Assembly: GCA_015680685.1 (NCBI GenBank)
Contig: MNCI01027311.1
Location: 124,001-188,000, forward strand
Direction: 5' to 3'
Length of the DNA: 64,000 nt
Origin: Gnetum montanum
Lineage: Eukaryota > Streptophyta > Gnetopsida > Gnetales > Gnetaceae
In this document: positions 36,624-48,292 of the stretch, in pieces
Layout: every line of letters begins with the position of its first letter
How positions within the stretch are numbered: position 1 is the stretch's first letter
Program-made: the position numbers and the translations under genes
Notes under the pieces: model-generated
What the model saw: only the letters and a program-made list of their open reading frames with translations
Database searches by the model: none
What the model was told of the DNA's origin: nothing

Positions 36624-38275
36624 TGCAACACCCGAAAATTTGAAGGCATGCTTGCTTCACCAAGTCTTTGCAAATCGCGTGGTGCTACGGAAGTTCTTCA
36701 AGAGATGGATGCTCTAATGTTCAAACTATCTAGTTTGGCAAGTTTTCTACCCTAGGTGTTAACAAGCTAAATAGACTCTCCAACTTGCCCACCTGAGTAG
36801 GTCATCTAGCCGACAACACACTTAGGAGCGATGCATGGAATTGTTGGCAATTCTTAGAATGTGGAAAGCACTTCAAAAAGGTTTCTAGTTCAAGGAGTTT
36901 TGCTATGCTATGCTACACTATGTAGCATAACAAACTCTAGAAGATGTTTGCAGGAGCACAATGCTATGCTATACTGTGCCACTTAGCGTAGTACAATAGA
37001 CTTCAATTCCTTTAGCAATGTCTCCTTTCGTCAGAAAGCAGAAAACTTGGCAAAAATTAGGCCATGTTTGCTGCTACGCTACACTAAGCTACATGGCATA
37101 GTGAGGCGTAGCAATTCTACAGAAGTGACAGAAGGCAACTCAAAGGGCAGGATCAACTAGTTCACAACCTTCGTAGTACAAAAAATAAAGTTTGCAAATT
37201 GATGACATTTTTGTGACTAAGGCTAGTCACTACGCTACATAGCATACCATAGCATAGAAAATATGCAATAAACAGTTAACATGCTTCAAAGGTTTCCAAC
37301 GCATGCAGCAGGACACAACGCAAACTTTTTGCTTTGAACCAGCAGCTATGCTATGCTACGTCACGTAGCATAGCACAGCATAACAAGATGTTATGCTATG
37401 CCAAGCATGCTATGCTACAAAGCATAGTAGAGTGTGGAAAGCAGTTATGCTAAATCAATGCACTTCACCTAATTGCACCATTGTTTTGATAGTGCAATTA
37501 CAATGTGATAGACTTGTAATTACGATGTGGCAGACTCGCCCAATGGTCATGCAAGCATGTGCAGCACAGATAGGTCATCATAAGACCAAGGCACATGGCA
37601 TCCAAACCGCATCTTTTGCATAGCCTTGGTCTTATAAATACCCCAATGAGCAATGCTCGAACTCTCCTCAAGCTCCTCTCCAACCTAGGTCCTTTGGCAT
37701 TTTTAGTCGGCTAACAAGCAAAAATCAACACTGTAACCTTGAGCATTATAAGCTTTCTATTTCACATTGCAAACAGCTAGCACTCTCAGTTGACATTTTC
37801 TTCTGCTCATTTCTACCACCTTGGTAGTGCTTTGCATTGTTAACTCCTAAGTCCACGTTCAAGCACACAATCATCTTGCTCTACATGTCTTGGTTACTCT
37901 CAAGAACTTTGCACTTCTCAGTGCTATGCAACCAATTGTATCCATTTTGATAGAGTGAAGTCGTAGCTTTGAAGCGGTGCATTTTTCTAACTACATTTTA
38001 CTTTGTCTTCTACTTGTTATCATATTTTACACTGCTTTTGGTTTCTATCTCTTTTACATTTAAGCATTACTTCATGCTATCAACCTCATTTTCAAATCAC
38101 ACATTGCAAAAGGCTATATTAACGTCGACTAAGTCCCTATCTGATCGACCAGACCATTTAGGGCACCCTATTTCCACTTTATCCAACATGGCCATCTTGC
38201 AAAAATGGGGTTAAGACTATTAACGGCTACCAACCCCTTGGTGATTTCTAGCCATTGACGTTTTTGGTTGCTATA
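36624..38275 (+). repeat. 3' LTR of element A
   Basis: Begins TGCAACACCCGAAAATTTG and ends GGTTGCTATA. Collinear with 20103-21770 throughout, including the palindromic TAGCATAGC words (36903-36930, 36960-36990, 37075-37110, 37225-37255, 37345-37435) and the TATAAATACC box. Confidence 0.93.
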
Positions 38276-39704
38276 GCTAAAACTTTGAGGTAGTTGAAAG
38301 AGGAAGGGTTGCAATTTAGGGATGGTAAGTTTGATCATTTTTTTGAAGGCATGCAAATGGGTGATCCTCCCGCTCTCATGCCTAAGGGTTTGCCAGGTAG
38401 GAGCTTTGCATCACCATTTTCATTATGCTCTCCCTCTCCCTCTTCCCTCTCTACGTCTTCTTCCTATTTATTTTTTACATCATTTTTATATCTTTATATT
38501 TTTTTTAATGATGCTAACATGATTTATCCTATAGTGGGTGATGCTTCTACTAAGCATCTCGAATCTACATCCACTTTCTGCTCACAACTGTGGGTAGAAA
38601 CTTTGGAAAAATTTGCCTTCATGCAAGGCATAGTGGATGACATGATCAATTGTCTAAAACAGATAGATCCTAAGATAGGTATGTTTGTGGTTTTTCTTGT
38701 ATTTTTCTCTAGCTTTGTCTTGTAACTATTATTTCCTCTTTTTGGTGCAACAGGCGTACAACTCAAGTGGGACCCATGGAGAGTGGTCCAAGTTCATGTT
38801 GTACCTGAGTTCCCTCCTAAGGTAGAATAGGTGCCTCATTGTATATATGACAAGGCAAGAAAGTATGCACTACACTTAGCAAGATCATTGTGGTAGTGTA
38901 GGCACATGAACGAGGAGCTCTGGAAACAAGTACAAGAGCTCTAGGAGCAGAAGGTAAATCAAGAAGCTCAACTAGAGGATTTGTAGTCATAGTACAACTT
39001 CTTGATGGCCTGTGATAAGTCAGATGGTAGCTAGAATATAGTTGTAATTGACTACACTAGGTATTGGTTGACCATGAGGGGCAAAAATGAGGCCACTCGC
39101 AAGATTATTGAGCAATGCTTGCAGATGGACCTCTTGGCTCAAAAGAACCAAGACTAGAAGAACTACAACACCAAGATATATGAGTGGGGATACACTCAAA
39201 AGAACCATAAGTACCATTATAATATGGAATGCATAGCCTACATAAGAAATATAGGAATGAGTCTATGGAGTGCCAAGGTCATGACACATTCCTTGACACC
39301 ATCAGTGTGACACAGGCTTACAATAGATTTGCAAAATACTTGGTAGTTAGTGAGTCCCTAGAGAGGGAAATTACTATTCCTTATAGATAGGTTACATATA
39401 CCACATTTTCTCTAGGGCCATCCATATGGATATCCATGGAGAAAGGGAAGACCCTCATAGGCATTGATTTATGAGAGGAGGATTGGACACATATGATAGA
39501 GGAGGAGATCCTCTGACACCTAGAGGTTGGCCTCAATAGGAAGCCCCTAGACATGGATGTAGGCCCATCTTAGGTTGGTTAATTTTACTTTATTACTATC
39601 CATTTAATAATTATTTCACATGTTATCCTCTTTACTGATTATTTCATTTTTGTTTTTGCTTTGCATAGGATCCAAATGAAGACAAAGGATCAAGCAAGCA
39701 GTAG

Positions 39705-39959
39705 ATAAATATGGAGGAGAGGAGAAGAGCCTTAGGTTTTCATTAATACACATTAAAACATTTGAGTTGTAGCCTTGCTATTGGAGAAATTCTGTATCTT
39801 TTGATGTGGATGTAATCTTGGACTATGTAGTTTTTTTATGATTTAATAGGAGGCATGATATTTAGTTTGTTTATGTATTGATCTCCACTTGTGTCATTTT
39901 AACTTGTATTTTAATTACTCTCACTTTGGATTGGATTTTTGTTGTTGATGTAATTAGGC
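39705..39959 (+). other. 3' flank of B's antisense gene
   Basis: A T-rich stretch after the TAG stop, with no further coding sequence. It probably contains the 3' untranslated region of the antisense transcript; no clear AATAAA signal is seen. Confidence 0.35.
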
Positions 39960-40145
39960 CCCTTGTGGGCCCCATGCATTGCTAGTTTAAGGCCATTGTG
40001 GGCCATCTCTAGTTTAAGTCCATTGCGAGTCATCACTAGTTTAAGGCCATTTCAGTCCATCGCTAGTTTAAGGCCATTTCGGGCCATCACATAAAAGGAA
40101 GTCAATTATTAGTTTTAGGCCATTTCTAGCCATCACTTCTTCTTC
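39960..40145. repeat. Border array 1 of element B
   Basis: Five or six units GCTAGTTTAAGGCCATTTCGGGCCATCA of about 27 bases, the reverse complement of the arrays seen in A, lying between B's protease and the 3' end of its antisense gene, exactly as in A. A short TTC run follows at 40138-40158. Confidence 0.85.
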
Positions 40146-40220
40146 TTCTTCTTCTTCTTTGTTTTGGCTAAACCAAAGCATAACTAATGCAAGAAGTAAA
40201 CATAACATAAATTTAAACTA

Positions 40221-40301
40221 TATAGAAAAAAGAGGCTAAAGACAAGTAAGATGAGCAAGCNATATAGAAAAAAGAGGCTAAAGACAAGTAAGATGAGCAA
40301 G
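40221..40301. other. Contig join with duplicated 40-base overlap around a single N
   Basis: The 40 bases before the N at 40261 are repeated after it (ATATAGAAAAAAGAGGCTAA...). This is most simply unmerged contig ends. Confidence 0.8.
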
Positions 40302-40318
40302 CAAGTTAGGGACATGCC

Positions 40319-41180
40319 CTAATCGTGTAGATGTTTCCTAACCCGATGTGGGTTAGGTAGTTTGTAAGGCCTAAAGGGCACAAGGAGATACTCCCCTAGG
40401 CCATCATCTATCGTAGAAAAGGGTAATTCAGCCCATACATCTTCCTCATGGAGATCACTAGTTTTATTTAGTTCCTTAGCCGAACAACATTGACTTTCAT
40501 TACAAACAAGTGGTGTATCTTTGAAGATTTCTACCTCTAACCATTGCTCAGTGTCTACATTGTTAATGGTGCAAGGGGCTATGTTGTCATCAAAGATCAC
40601 CACTTATTCACCCTCATAAGGTAAATGGATCTCATGATGGATTGGTGAAGAGAAAACCCTCAGTTGGGCTAACTAAGACCTCCCTAGGATTAGGTTGAAT
40701 CTAGGCATCTCTTCAACCATGATGAACTCTACGTTAGTGGGGAATTACTCCCCTACCAAAAAATCAATTGTGACTATCCCCTTGACAACCATATGTGCTC
40801 CACTAAAAGACTTTAAACGAGTCATTGTTGTTGACTTAATTTGATCCATCAGGTCAATCTTATCGACAATGGGGAACAGGATAACATTGGATGCTGCTCC
40901 ATCATCAACATGCACCTTGCAAATCTTATACTGACCCACGCAAATTTTTATGAACATGGGTGTAGTGGTTATTTGACCCTTTTTCAGGTTAGCTTTGATT
41001 ACTTCATCGCAAAAGGTCAAAAGTGTTGATCTCAATTCTTCAATTGCAGGTGGGAGCATTATGGCATGGATAGCCTTTTCCTCCACTAGCATATCTTCCT
41101 TAATAAGAATAGATGCCAACATGCAAACCAATGCTTCATGATGCATGGGGGAGGTCATAATTAGATCATATAGGCTCAAA
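40319..41180 (-). pseudogene. Element B aspartic protease region
   Basis: Reads right to left. 41179-40745 is an intact 144-codon stretch with MSLYDLIMTSPMHHEAL, then HVDDGAASNVILFPIVDKI, the retropepsin active site with D-D-G-A in place of D-S/T-G. Next comes the ILG-type segment near 40690 and the PIHHEIHLPYEG equivalent near 40620-40660. 40603-40319 continues the frame as an acidic, unrecognised extension ending RKHLHD. Fewer stops here than in A. It would process gag-pol. Confidence 0.82.
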
Positions 41181-43990
41181 GTTGTCTTCTTTTGTTTTAG
41201 AGCCTACTTGACCTATGCAAGTGCATCTAGAAAATATTTTCCACAATCAAGTTGTTTGGTGGTCTTTATCTCCTCCACATGCCCTAAGAGACAGATTTCC
41301 CAAGGAGGAGGAGACTTGGACTTTAGTTGGGCAATGGGCCTTTAAGCTTCAATGGTTGCTTGTTGAATGTGCATGTCTATGTTAGTGATCTTAGATTATG
41401 GGGCCATGGGAACTACTGACAAGGGGGTAGGTTTAGGGAAACCTAGTTCAGTGTGTTCCCTAGCTATCTTATTATCTAGATGCTCATCACATATCTTTGG
41501 GTGAGCAGGTTGTGATGTGGCACCTACCACTGAACCTTGGGTAGAGGAGGGGTCTACACATTTTGACATCCTTATGAAAAAAGCTGTCTAGGTCATTACC
41601 GCAACATGCTGTGGGTCCTCAACCATGAAGGGTGTCATGGGGGCCCAAGGTAATGCTTTGATGATGAAGGAGGCCTATGGCCTAGTTGACACTGAGGCTT
41701 CAGCATTACTGGAAGGCACATGAACCACAAATAGTTCATGTATTGGCTCTACATCATCATCAATGCTAATAGCATTAATGATATACCCTGCACCATTAAC
41801 ATTTATTGGATCCTTATAGACATTCATGGACTGGTTCTCTAGCCAAATAGGATTACTTTCATCAAGAACCATCTTGCCTTGATTGATCATGCATGGAATG
41901 TCATCTTTCAATGCTAAGTAATAATCCATGTCATGGCTGTGCAATTGATGGTAGTTGCAAAACTGGCCCAGTCTAAAATTTTTGGGTACTAGAGGCTCAT
42001 TAAGTATAGCTACAGAGGGGTCTTAGAGGACCTCGTAATACCTCTCATGGCATTTGTAAGCATCCTCTGATATTTTCTTGTGCTGAATACACCCAACACT
42101 AAGCAATTGATCCAAAAGCTTTGATGGATTAATTGGAAAAGGGGCATATTTTGAGCAATCCTTATGCTCAAAGTTTGGCCTTGGGGGAGCTTTCTCGGTG
42201 GCCACTAATGGTGTAGGTTGGTTGGTTCTTGAATTTCCAAAACCTGATGTTTTGTGGGTATTGGCTAGGGCCTTAGGTGCCTTAGCTACCTACTTATTGT
42301 TGTTGGGCTTGGCTTCATCAACCATAGTCATCATAGTGGTTGCTATGGCTTTTCCCTTTTCTTTGTCTCTCTTTGCATGCGCATTCATGTAGGCTATGTA
42401 AGTTGGATCTTTACTAGCCTCTACCGTGTCTTGTATGCTCTTTGTTTAAGCAAAGTCTTAGCTAAAGAAGCATGGGGCTAAATAGTATAGCTTTGATTTA
42501 ATGAAATCATTTACTACACCCTTAAAAAGGGCCAGCAGGTGGGTTTTAGTAATTGGCTCAAGAATCTCATTTAGGAAGGCTCTTCAACATTATATAAATT
42601 TTTACACTAGCTCTAGTGCTTCTTGATTAACATTCATGAGTTGGTCCAATGTGGCTTTTGGCTTCAAGTTGTACTTGAAGTGGGTTATTAACTAGCTTAG
42701 AAACTCCTCCAAATTTGAAATGCAAGCTCAAGGAAGTGCAGAATACCAATCTAAAGCTTTGCTAGTGAGAGACATGGAAAAGACATGGATGACCATGTGT
42801 GTTCATGCTTGTAGTAACAAGGAATCGAAATGGAAAGTGACTAAGTGGACATTTGGATCACCCTCACTGTTGTATTTCATAAATTGGGGAAGTTGTACCC
42901 GAAGAGGCAATGTGAGTGAAGGAATGATAGGGATAATGGGATCATCCTAATAGAAGTCCATTACATAGACTATCTTTGAGTTGGCTGCTTTAAGCTGCTT
43001 GACCTCCTTAGTGAGCGTTTGGATAAGCTAGAATGCCTAGTCCAAACTTGAGGATGTGGTAAAAGGTTGCATCGACTATGCCATCAATGGGGCCATTGGA
43101 GTAGGCCACAACCCTATAGTAGGTTGTACCATACATGATGCTTGCTACATTTGCTACTATGTGTACTATAGCATCTGTAGAAATTTAACAGTAGGTAAAG
43201 ATGTTGCTCCCCACCACACAGTTGAGTTTGGAGCTATTGTTGGTGGTGGGACTACTATCACTGGAATGATGGAAATATGACTTGTTTGTGGCTATGATAT
43301 GGGTATGGTGTGCACATATGGTAGGGTTGGCATCACAAAAACTGGCTACGAAGGCTAAATAGACTACAAAGAAATGATAAAGGGAAAAGGAACAAAAGGT
43401 CTTGCATTCTATTGCATAAGCGAGATCAGGTGGCTAGCTACCACCAACGAAGTTTGAGGCTGTAAAACTGTGATAGCTACCTCAAAGAAGGTAGAAGACT
43501 ATGATTGGTGCAGCAAAAATGCAGAGGCATACTATGAAGCTAAAACATAGAGAGGGATCCCAGTGTTGAAACAAGACTCAAACTCCTCCTGTCCATCTTG
43601 CAAGGGTTCATTATAGTTAGATGTCAAGTCCTATTCTTTTAGCTCACTCATCCTAATGTGTTGATCCAAAATCCATTTGAAAGATTCAATGAGTAATATA
43701 ACCATGCTAGGGGTATGGAGGAACTCCCTTCCATTTCAGTGAATAATTTTGAAACTATGTTTTTCTTCCATTTCTTAGCAGTCCAATGGTAAGCCCACCT
43801 AAATCTTTGCATACAAAAAGTTATATCATTCATTGTCAAGTACTGTGTTTTCAAGGGATTGGTGCCATAGTCTAAGGGACTACCATTGTGGCTATACCGA
43901 GCTAAGTGTTTGCTCAACATATATCATGTGTTGCATGGGGTGGACTACCTCCAAGTTCAAGGTAGTAGCTAAGGTGTTAATAGGGTTCAT
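41181..43990 (-). pseudogene. Element B gag
   Basis: ATG at 43990 gives MNPINTLATTLNLEV. Broken capsid core at about 43000-42400. A zinc-knuckle-like segment near 41970-41930 leads into MDYYLALKDDIPCMI, followed by DESNPIWLENQ, which aligns with A's DESNPICPKNQ. A segment with the A/C-like sequence PPRPNFEHKDCSKY lies at 42190-42130. The reading is interrupted by shifts and stops. It would form the particle core. Confidence 0.8.
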
Positions 43991-44466
43991 TTTTTGTATG
44001 TAAGAAAAGATGTGAGCAAAAAAAGATACTTGCAAAATGTATAAGTACAAAAAAATTAAGATAAAATAGCTAAGTGTGAGAACTATAAAGAAAACAAACC
44101 AAAAATGGCTAAGTCTAGAAACACTAAAAAAATGGTTATCTCTACTATTACACTTGTCATGCTGTAAGGGCTTGTTATGATCACAGGGTGTCATGCTCTA
44201 TAGAACACTTAGAGCTTGATGGAGTAAATAGTTTGGGCTTTCTGTCCTACAGGGTTCTAGTGGAATTATCAACTGGGACCAATCTACACCAACTAGAATG
44301 TAGACAACTCCTACACTGGCCTATGATCTAGCTACTGCTATGGCAAGTCCACAGGGGTGTTACATCTATGCTAAATTATTGCTAGTGAAAATGGGTATAG
44401 AAAACATGTGGGACTACCTATGATACATAAAAGGAATGGGAGGCCCTCCTTCTAGCACTAAAAAAC
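43991..44466 (-). other. Leader of element B
   Basis: Non-coding. Next to the LTR the minus strand reads GTTTTTTAGTGCTAGAAGG and continues AGGGCC, the block shared with A and C. The box GAACCCTGTAGGACA near 44245-44265 matches GAACCCTACAGGACA in A's leader. Confidence 0.55.
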
Positions 44467-45389
44467 TATGACATCCAAAAACATCGATGGCTGGAACACC
44501 GAGAGGTCTACAGGCATACAACCTAACCCCAAATCTATGCAAGGGCCATGCTAGGAGAAATAGAAATGAGATGTCCTAAATGGTCTAGTCAATTAGACAT
44601 GGAATTACATGGTGTAACAATAACCATTTGTAAACAAATTTTTAGTGAGCTTCATGAGGGAGTCGAGACAATGATCAAGAATAGAACGTAACACAACATG
44701 AATATGTAAATGCGTACTGATAGTAGAAGAAAGTGTAAAAAGTAAATGCTAAGAAATTTGAAACAAATGTTGAGAATATAAACCTAGAGTTCAAAGGTGA
44801 AGAAATGCACCACCTAAAGATTGGGGCATGCAACTTTTAATTGAATAATATTTGAAGCTAGTACACAACATCATACAGGCACAGCAGTAGCGTAGTAGTG
44901 TGGTCATAGTCTTTAGGACATCATGGACTTTGTGCTTGTAGCTACAAAAGAGGATAAACTTACTAGGTTGGTATTTTTCACACTATGTAGGTGCAAGGAA
45001 GACTATCAAAATTCTTAGCTAGGTGTCAAGCTCAGGTGCTCAAGTGCGGGACTGATGAAAATTCTAAGAGTGCTCTAATGCTTGATGATTCAAATGATTC
45101 ACAAACCAACCCCTAGAATGCTAACTATCAAGGTGTTTATAGAGCTAGGATTAATGTTAGAGGCACACTAGATGCCACGTGGCCTGGGTCCCATGTAGCA
45201 TCGATGTGGATAAGTCCCTTTGACATGTTATTTTTAAAATGTAAGCTCTAAGTGTTAAGCTCATAGTGTTACACTCCATCCACTTAGAAACTATCAAATT
45301 GTGACCACACCATCCAGAATGCATGCACTAGAGTCTAAAGGACCACCATGTACCTACAAAAAATTCCAAAACAAGTGCAACTTGGAGCT
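44467..45389 (-). repeat. 5' LTR of element B, inner part
   Basis: Collinear with 9010-9835 of the 3' LTR, starting TATGACATCC where the 3' copy has TGTGACATCC. Interrupted at 45389/45390 by element C and resumes at 55265. It carries about 60 bases at 44770-44880 (hexamer-like insertion) not found in the 3' LTR. Confidence 0.88.
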
Positions 45390-47291
45390 TGAAAACACCA
45401 CAAAAATTTTGCCTAGCACTTTCATACAAGATTCAAGCTAAGTCATGCAGCTACACATGCATGAATACAGCATGACCAAACTTGGAGGCCTCTAAAATAG
45501 CCCTCAATGGTTTATAATTCAACAAGCAGGGTCCCCTCAGGGCCCACAGGTGATGACACCAACTTCTGACATCTAGAATCAAAATTTTTCCGGTCAAAAT
45601 GCTTGGTTTTGGCTAAGTACACTTTGGTCATGCTGGGGTTACTTTTTCAGATGCTGCACAGCATAAGGATCAGTGCCACCAACTTTTGGAGCCCTGAAAG
45701 TAAGTTAAAATAGGCCAAAATTTAGCACAAGGACCCCCATGACCTTCACCAAGGTCCCTAGCAACTTCCAACCTCTAGAAAATCAAAATTTTGGCCTCAA
45801 ATGTGCCATTTTGACTTGGTGATGCTAGGGTTACTTTCTTAGAAGCTACACAGCGTAGGGATCAAGGTCACCAACTTTTGGAACCCCGAAACTGAGTCAA
45901 AGCAAGCCAAAATCAAGCACAAAGACCCCCCATGACCTTCACCAAGGCCCCCAATAGCTTCCAACCTTCAAAAACTCCAAATTTCAGCCTCAAATATGCC
46001 ATTTTAACTTGGTGACGCTAGGGTTACTTTTTCAGACGTTGCCCAATGTAACCACAACGTGACAAAAAAAAACTAGGGTAAAATAATTAGTTTTAGGTAG
46101 CATATTTGACACCAGGGCAACCCCCATGGATCAGCAACACTTGTACATATCCTCATGCTTCAAAATTTTATGAATTGGGCTTCAAACATGCCATTCAAGC
46201 TTGGTCATGCTGGGGCCACACTTTGGTCACGCTGCACAACATGACCACAACGTGACCAACCAAAAAGGAGCCAAAACAGCCTCCGAATGAGCTCAAATTT
46301 GACAAGTAGCACCCTCTTGACCTTAGGCATCTAGATCGACTCTTGGAATAGGCTTCAGAGATTGAAAATGGGCTCCAAATTCATCATTTTTTGTTTCATA
46401 TGCTGGATGATCACACACCGAATGTTGGACGCTAACACCAAGACGCCAAGACATGCCAGACCATAGTTTCAAAAGGCCAAAGACAAAATTCTTTGTTGTA
46501 ACAGAGCATTACCTTGTAAATTTACTTTTGTTATTATTTGAACATGCCAAGCTCTTACGCTATGGATTGCACACGCCAGTGTAAGACTTGGTCATGCTAG
46601 ACATTGTACATTGTAACATTTTGTGCATCCGGTCAATGCACACACCTATCACCCAATCCAAATTTTTCTCATCCCACAACCACTGATCTTCTCCTAGATC
46701 TGAATATCACACCCAAAACCCTATAAATCTTCTATTTTTCCACTAGTTCAAGGTTGGAAAAATTGGAATCTAACAGACTTATGAAATCTGGGCATCAATC
46801 TCATACACTGGGCTACATAGAGACTTGGATGTTGTACACCTGGAATCCAAAACCACATCTTCCCAACATCCGTTCTCATCCATCAGGGCTAAACATCCAC
46901 CTTGTGACCACTCCGCAACTACGTTCTAACTGGTGCACATTCTAATTTTTTATCAATACAAACAGTTTGCATTATTGCCTAGATTCTTACAGTTTACATT
47001 ATTGTTCCTATTTACATTTTTTTCTGTTTTCATTATTTATCATTTAAACATTTTACATTCATTTTCATTTGTTTACATTTAGTTTTGCATTTTTTTACGT
47101 ATAACCCAACGCATCAGAATTGTGTACATTCAGGGAAGTTCTCGTTTGATCTACGTGTAGACCATTCAAGGCACTTTAACTCCGTTGATTTCCAACTTTC
47201 CCTCACGCAAAGGCAGGGTCTTACTGTTTCATCCATAGATCTCTCGATGTCCGTTCATTCCATCCTCTCACCGAAAGTTTCATATGGTATA
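45390..47291 (+). repeat. 5' LTR of element C
   Basis: TGAAAACACCACAAAAATTTT...GGTATA. Built partly of tandem blocks of about 180 bases with GGTCACGCTGGGGTTACTTTTTCAGA-type cores (about 45630, 45830, 46025, 46210) and the word CATGACCACAACGTGACCA. TATA-like CCCTATAAATC at about 46720-46731. Confidence 0.9.
46720..46731 (+). promoter_or_regulatory. TATA box of the C LTR
   Basis: ACCCTATAAATCTTC; repeated in the 3' LTR at about 54683-54695. Position near the 3' third of the LTR fits a core promoter. Confidence 0.5.
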
Positions 47292-48292
47292 GTAAAAAGG
47301 CACTAGAAGGAGGGCCCTTTCTCTATTAGATCCACCTCTTAGCACCCTAGATCCAGCATTCACACATTGCTGTCATTGCCAACATTCCCACTCTACCTTG
47401 CTCCCAGCATTTAGGCACTATTTCCTACTGATAAATCCTATGTTCCAATACAGATGCTATTTCAGAATTTTCTAGGCATGTTCCTAGTTAAATCACAACA
47501 TCCTACACCTTACTCTCTCAGATCCAGACATTGCCCATAGCATCCTACACTCTCTGCTGGTTTCAGACATTCTTTACAGCATCCCTCATCCTTATCTCTC
47601 TTTTCTAACACTATTCATAGCATCTAGATCTAAGTTTCCTTCTCAGATGCTATGTCCAACACTTAGTTTTCTTACCTAAATGTCCCATCTAGTGTTCATA
47701 TGTTGTGCCTTAGCTTCATACGTTGTACCTGGTTTACACACGCTGACATTCGTCACATTGACATTGGTCATGTTGACGTTGGTCATGCTGACGTTGGTCA
47801 CGCTGATGTTGGTCACGCTGATGTTGGTCACGCTGACGTTGGTCACGTTAACATTGGTCACGCTGCAATTGGTCACATTGGATAGTTGGTCACACTGGAT
47901 ATTTGGTCATGCTGGACAGTTGTTCATGCTACAGTTAGTCACGATGCAGTTGATCATGCTTGACAGATTGGTCACATTGTAATTGGTCATGGTACAGTTG
48001 GTCACGCTGGACAATTAGTCATACTACAGTTAGTCACGCTGCAGTTGGTCACACTGGATAGATTGGTCACATTGTAATTGGTCATGCTGTAGTTGGTCAT
48101 GCTATAGTTGGTCACATTGGAAAGTTGGTCACACTGCAGTTAGTCACGTTGCAGACTTGTCATGCTGCACACGCTGCAATCTAATCACATTACACATGCT
48201 ACACATTGCACATGTTGCACCCTCAGCATGGACCACACACTGCACGTGTTGCTTTGTTGCCTTGTCCGTATGCTTCCCAATCACATATCACC
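47292..48292 (+). repeat. Leader of element C with TTGGTCACGCTG minisatellite
   Basis: The first 25 bases contain GGCACTAGAAGGAGGGCC, the leader block shared with A and B. From 47745 to about 48165 a 15-base unit, TTGGTCACGCTGATG, repeats nearly perfectly for about nine units. It then degenerates with inserts such as GATAGTTGG and CAGTTGG, giving roughly 25 occurrences of GGTCA(C/T). The core word is the same as in the LTR. Open frames across it (periodic peptides) are by-products of the 15-base period. Confidence 0.85.

Larger units (their letters stand above)
20103..38275 (+). mobile_element. Element A: complete Tat-like Ty3/gypsy LTR retrotransposon with antisense gene
   Basis: An 18.2 kb element with direct LTRs 20103-21770 and 36624-38275, inserted in exon 5 of B's antisense gene. 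The flanks ACCAA (20098-20102) and GCTAA (38276-38280) are a plausible decayed target duplication. Order: LTR, leader, gag, protease, array, antisense gene (minus strand), array, pol, array, 3' region, polypurine tract, LTR. Over the first 290 bases the two LTRs differ at roughly one base in eight by eye, mostly transitions, so the insertion is old. Archaeal-type RNase H after the ordinary RNase H places it in the Tat group. Confidence 0.93.
16662..39704 (+). pseudogene. Spliced antisense gene of element B (8 exons), split by element A
   Basis: Unrecognised gene opposite to B's gag-pol. Exons: 16662-16780, 17938-18387, about 18496-18766, 18858-19912, 20010-20102 plus 38281-38396 (split by A), 38535-38678, 38754-39573, 39669-39704. 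Introns start GTAGGT, GTAAGT, GTAAAT, GTAAGT, GTAGGA, GTATGT, GTTGGT and end AG, except intron 2, whose acceptor is decayed. Exon 1 begins MMHKSKHRHLGLANI and ends in phase 2, as in A. Exon 2 ends NPPRIVYYA. Exon 4 includes LFKYGEVNGSQ, VDSF and LFLELFGF, with a frameshift near 19285 and a basic stretch KKMRSKMQIKK. Exon 6 has FMQGIVDDM. Exon 7 has LKWDPWRVVQV and YEWGYTQKNHKYHY, and ends GPS followed by TAG where A has CAG. Stops are mainly TAG and TGA. Function unknown; the predicted length is about 1030 residues. Confidence 0.82.

Noticed and set aside
47680-47982. Open frames on both strands across the C leader (periodic TLVTLMLV or TNVSVTNIS peptides)
   Set aside because: By-product of a 15-base tandem repeat; no start context or homologue in A or B.
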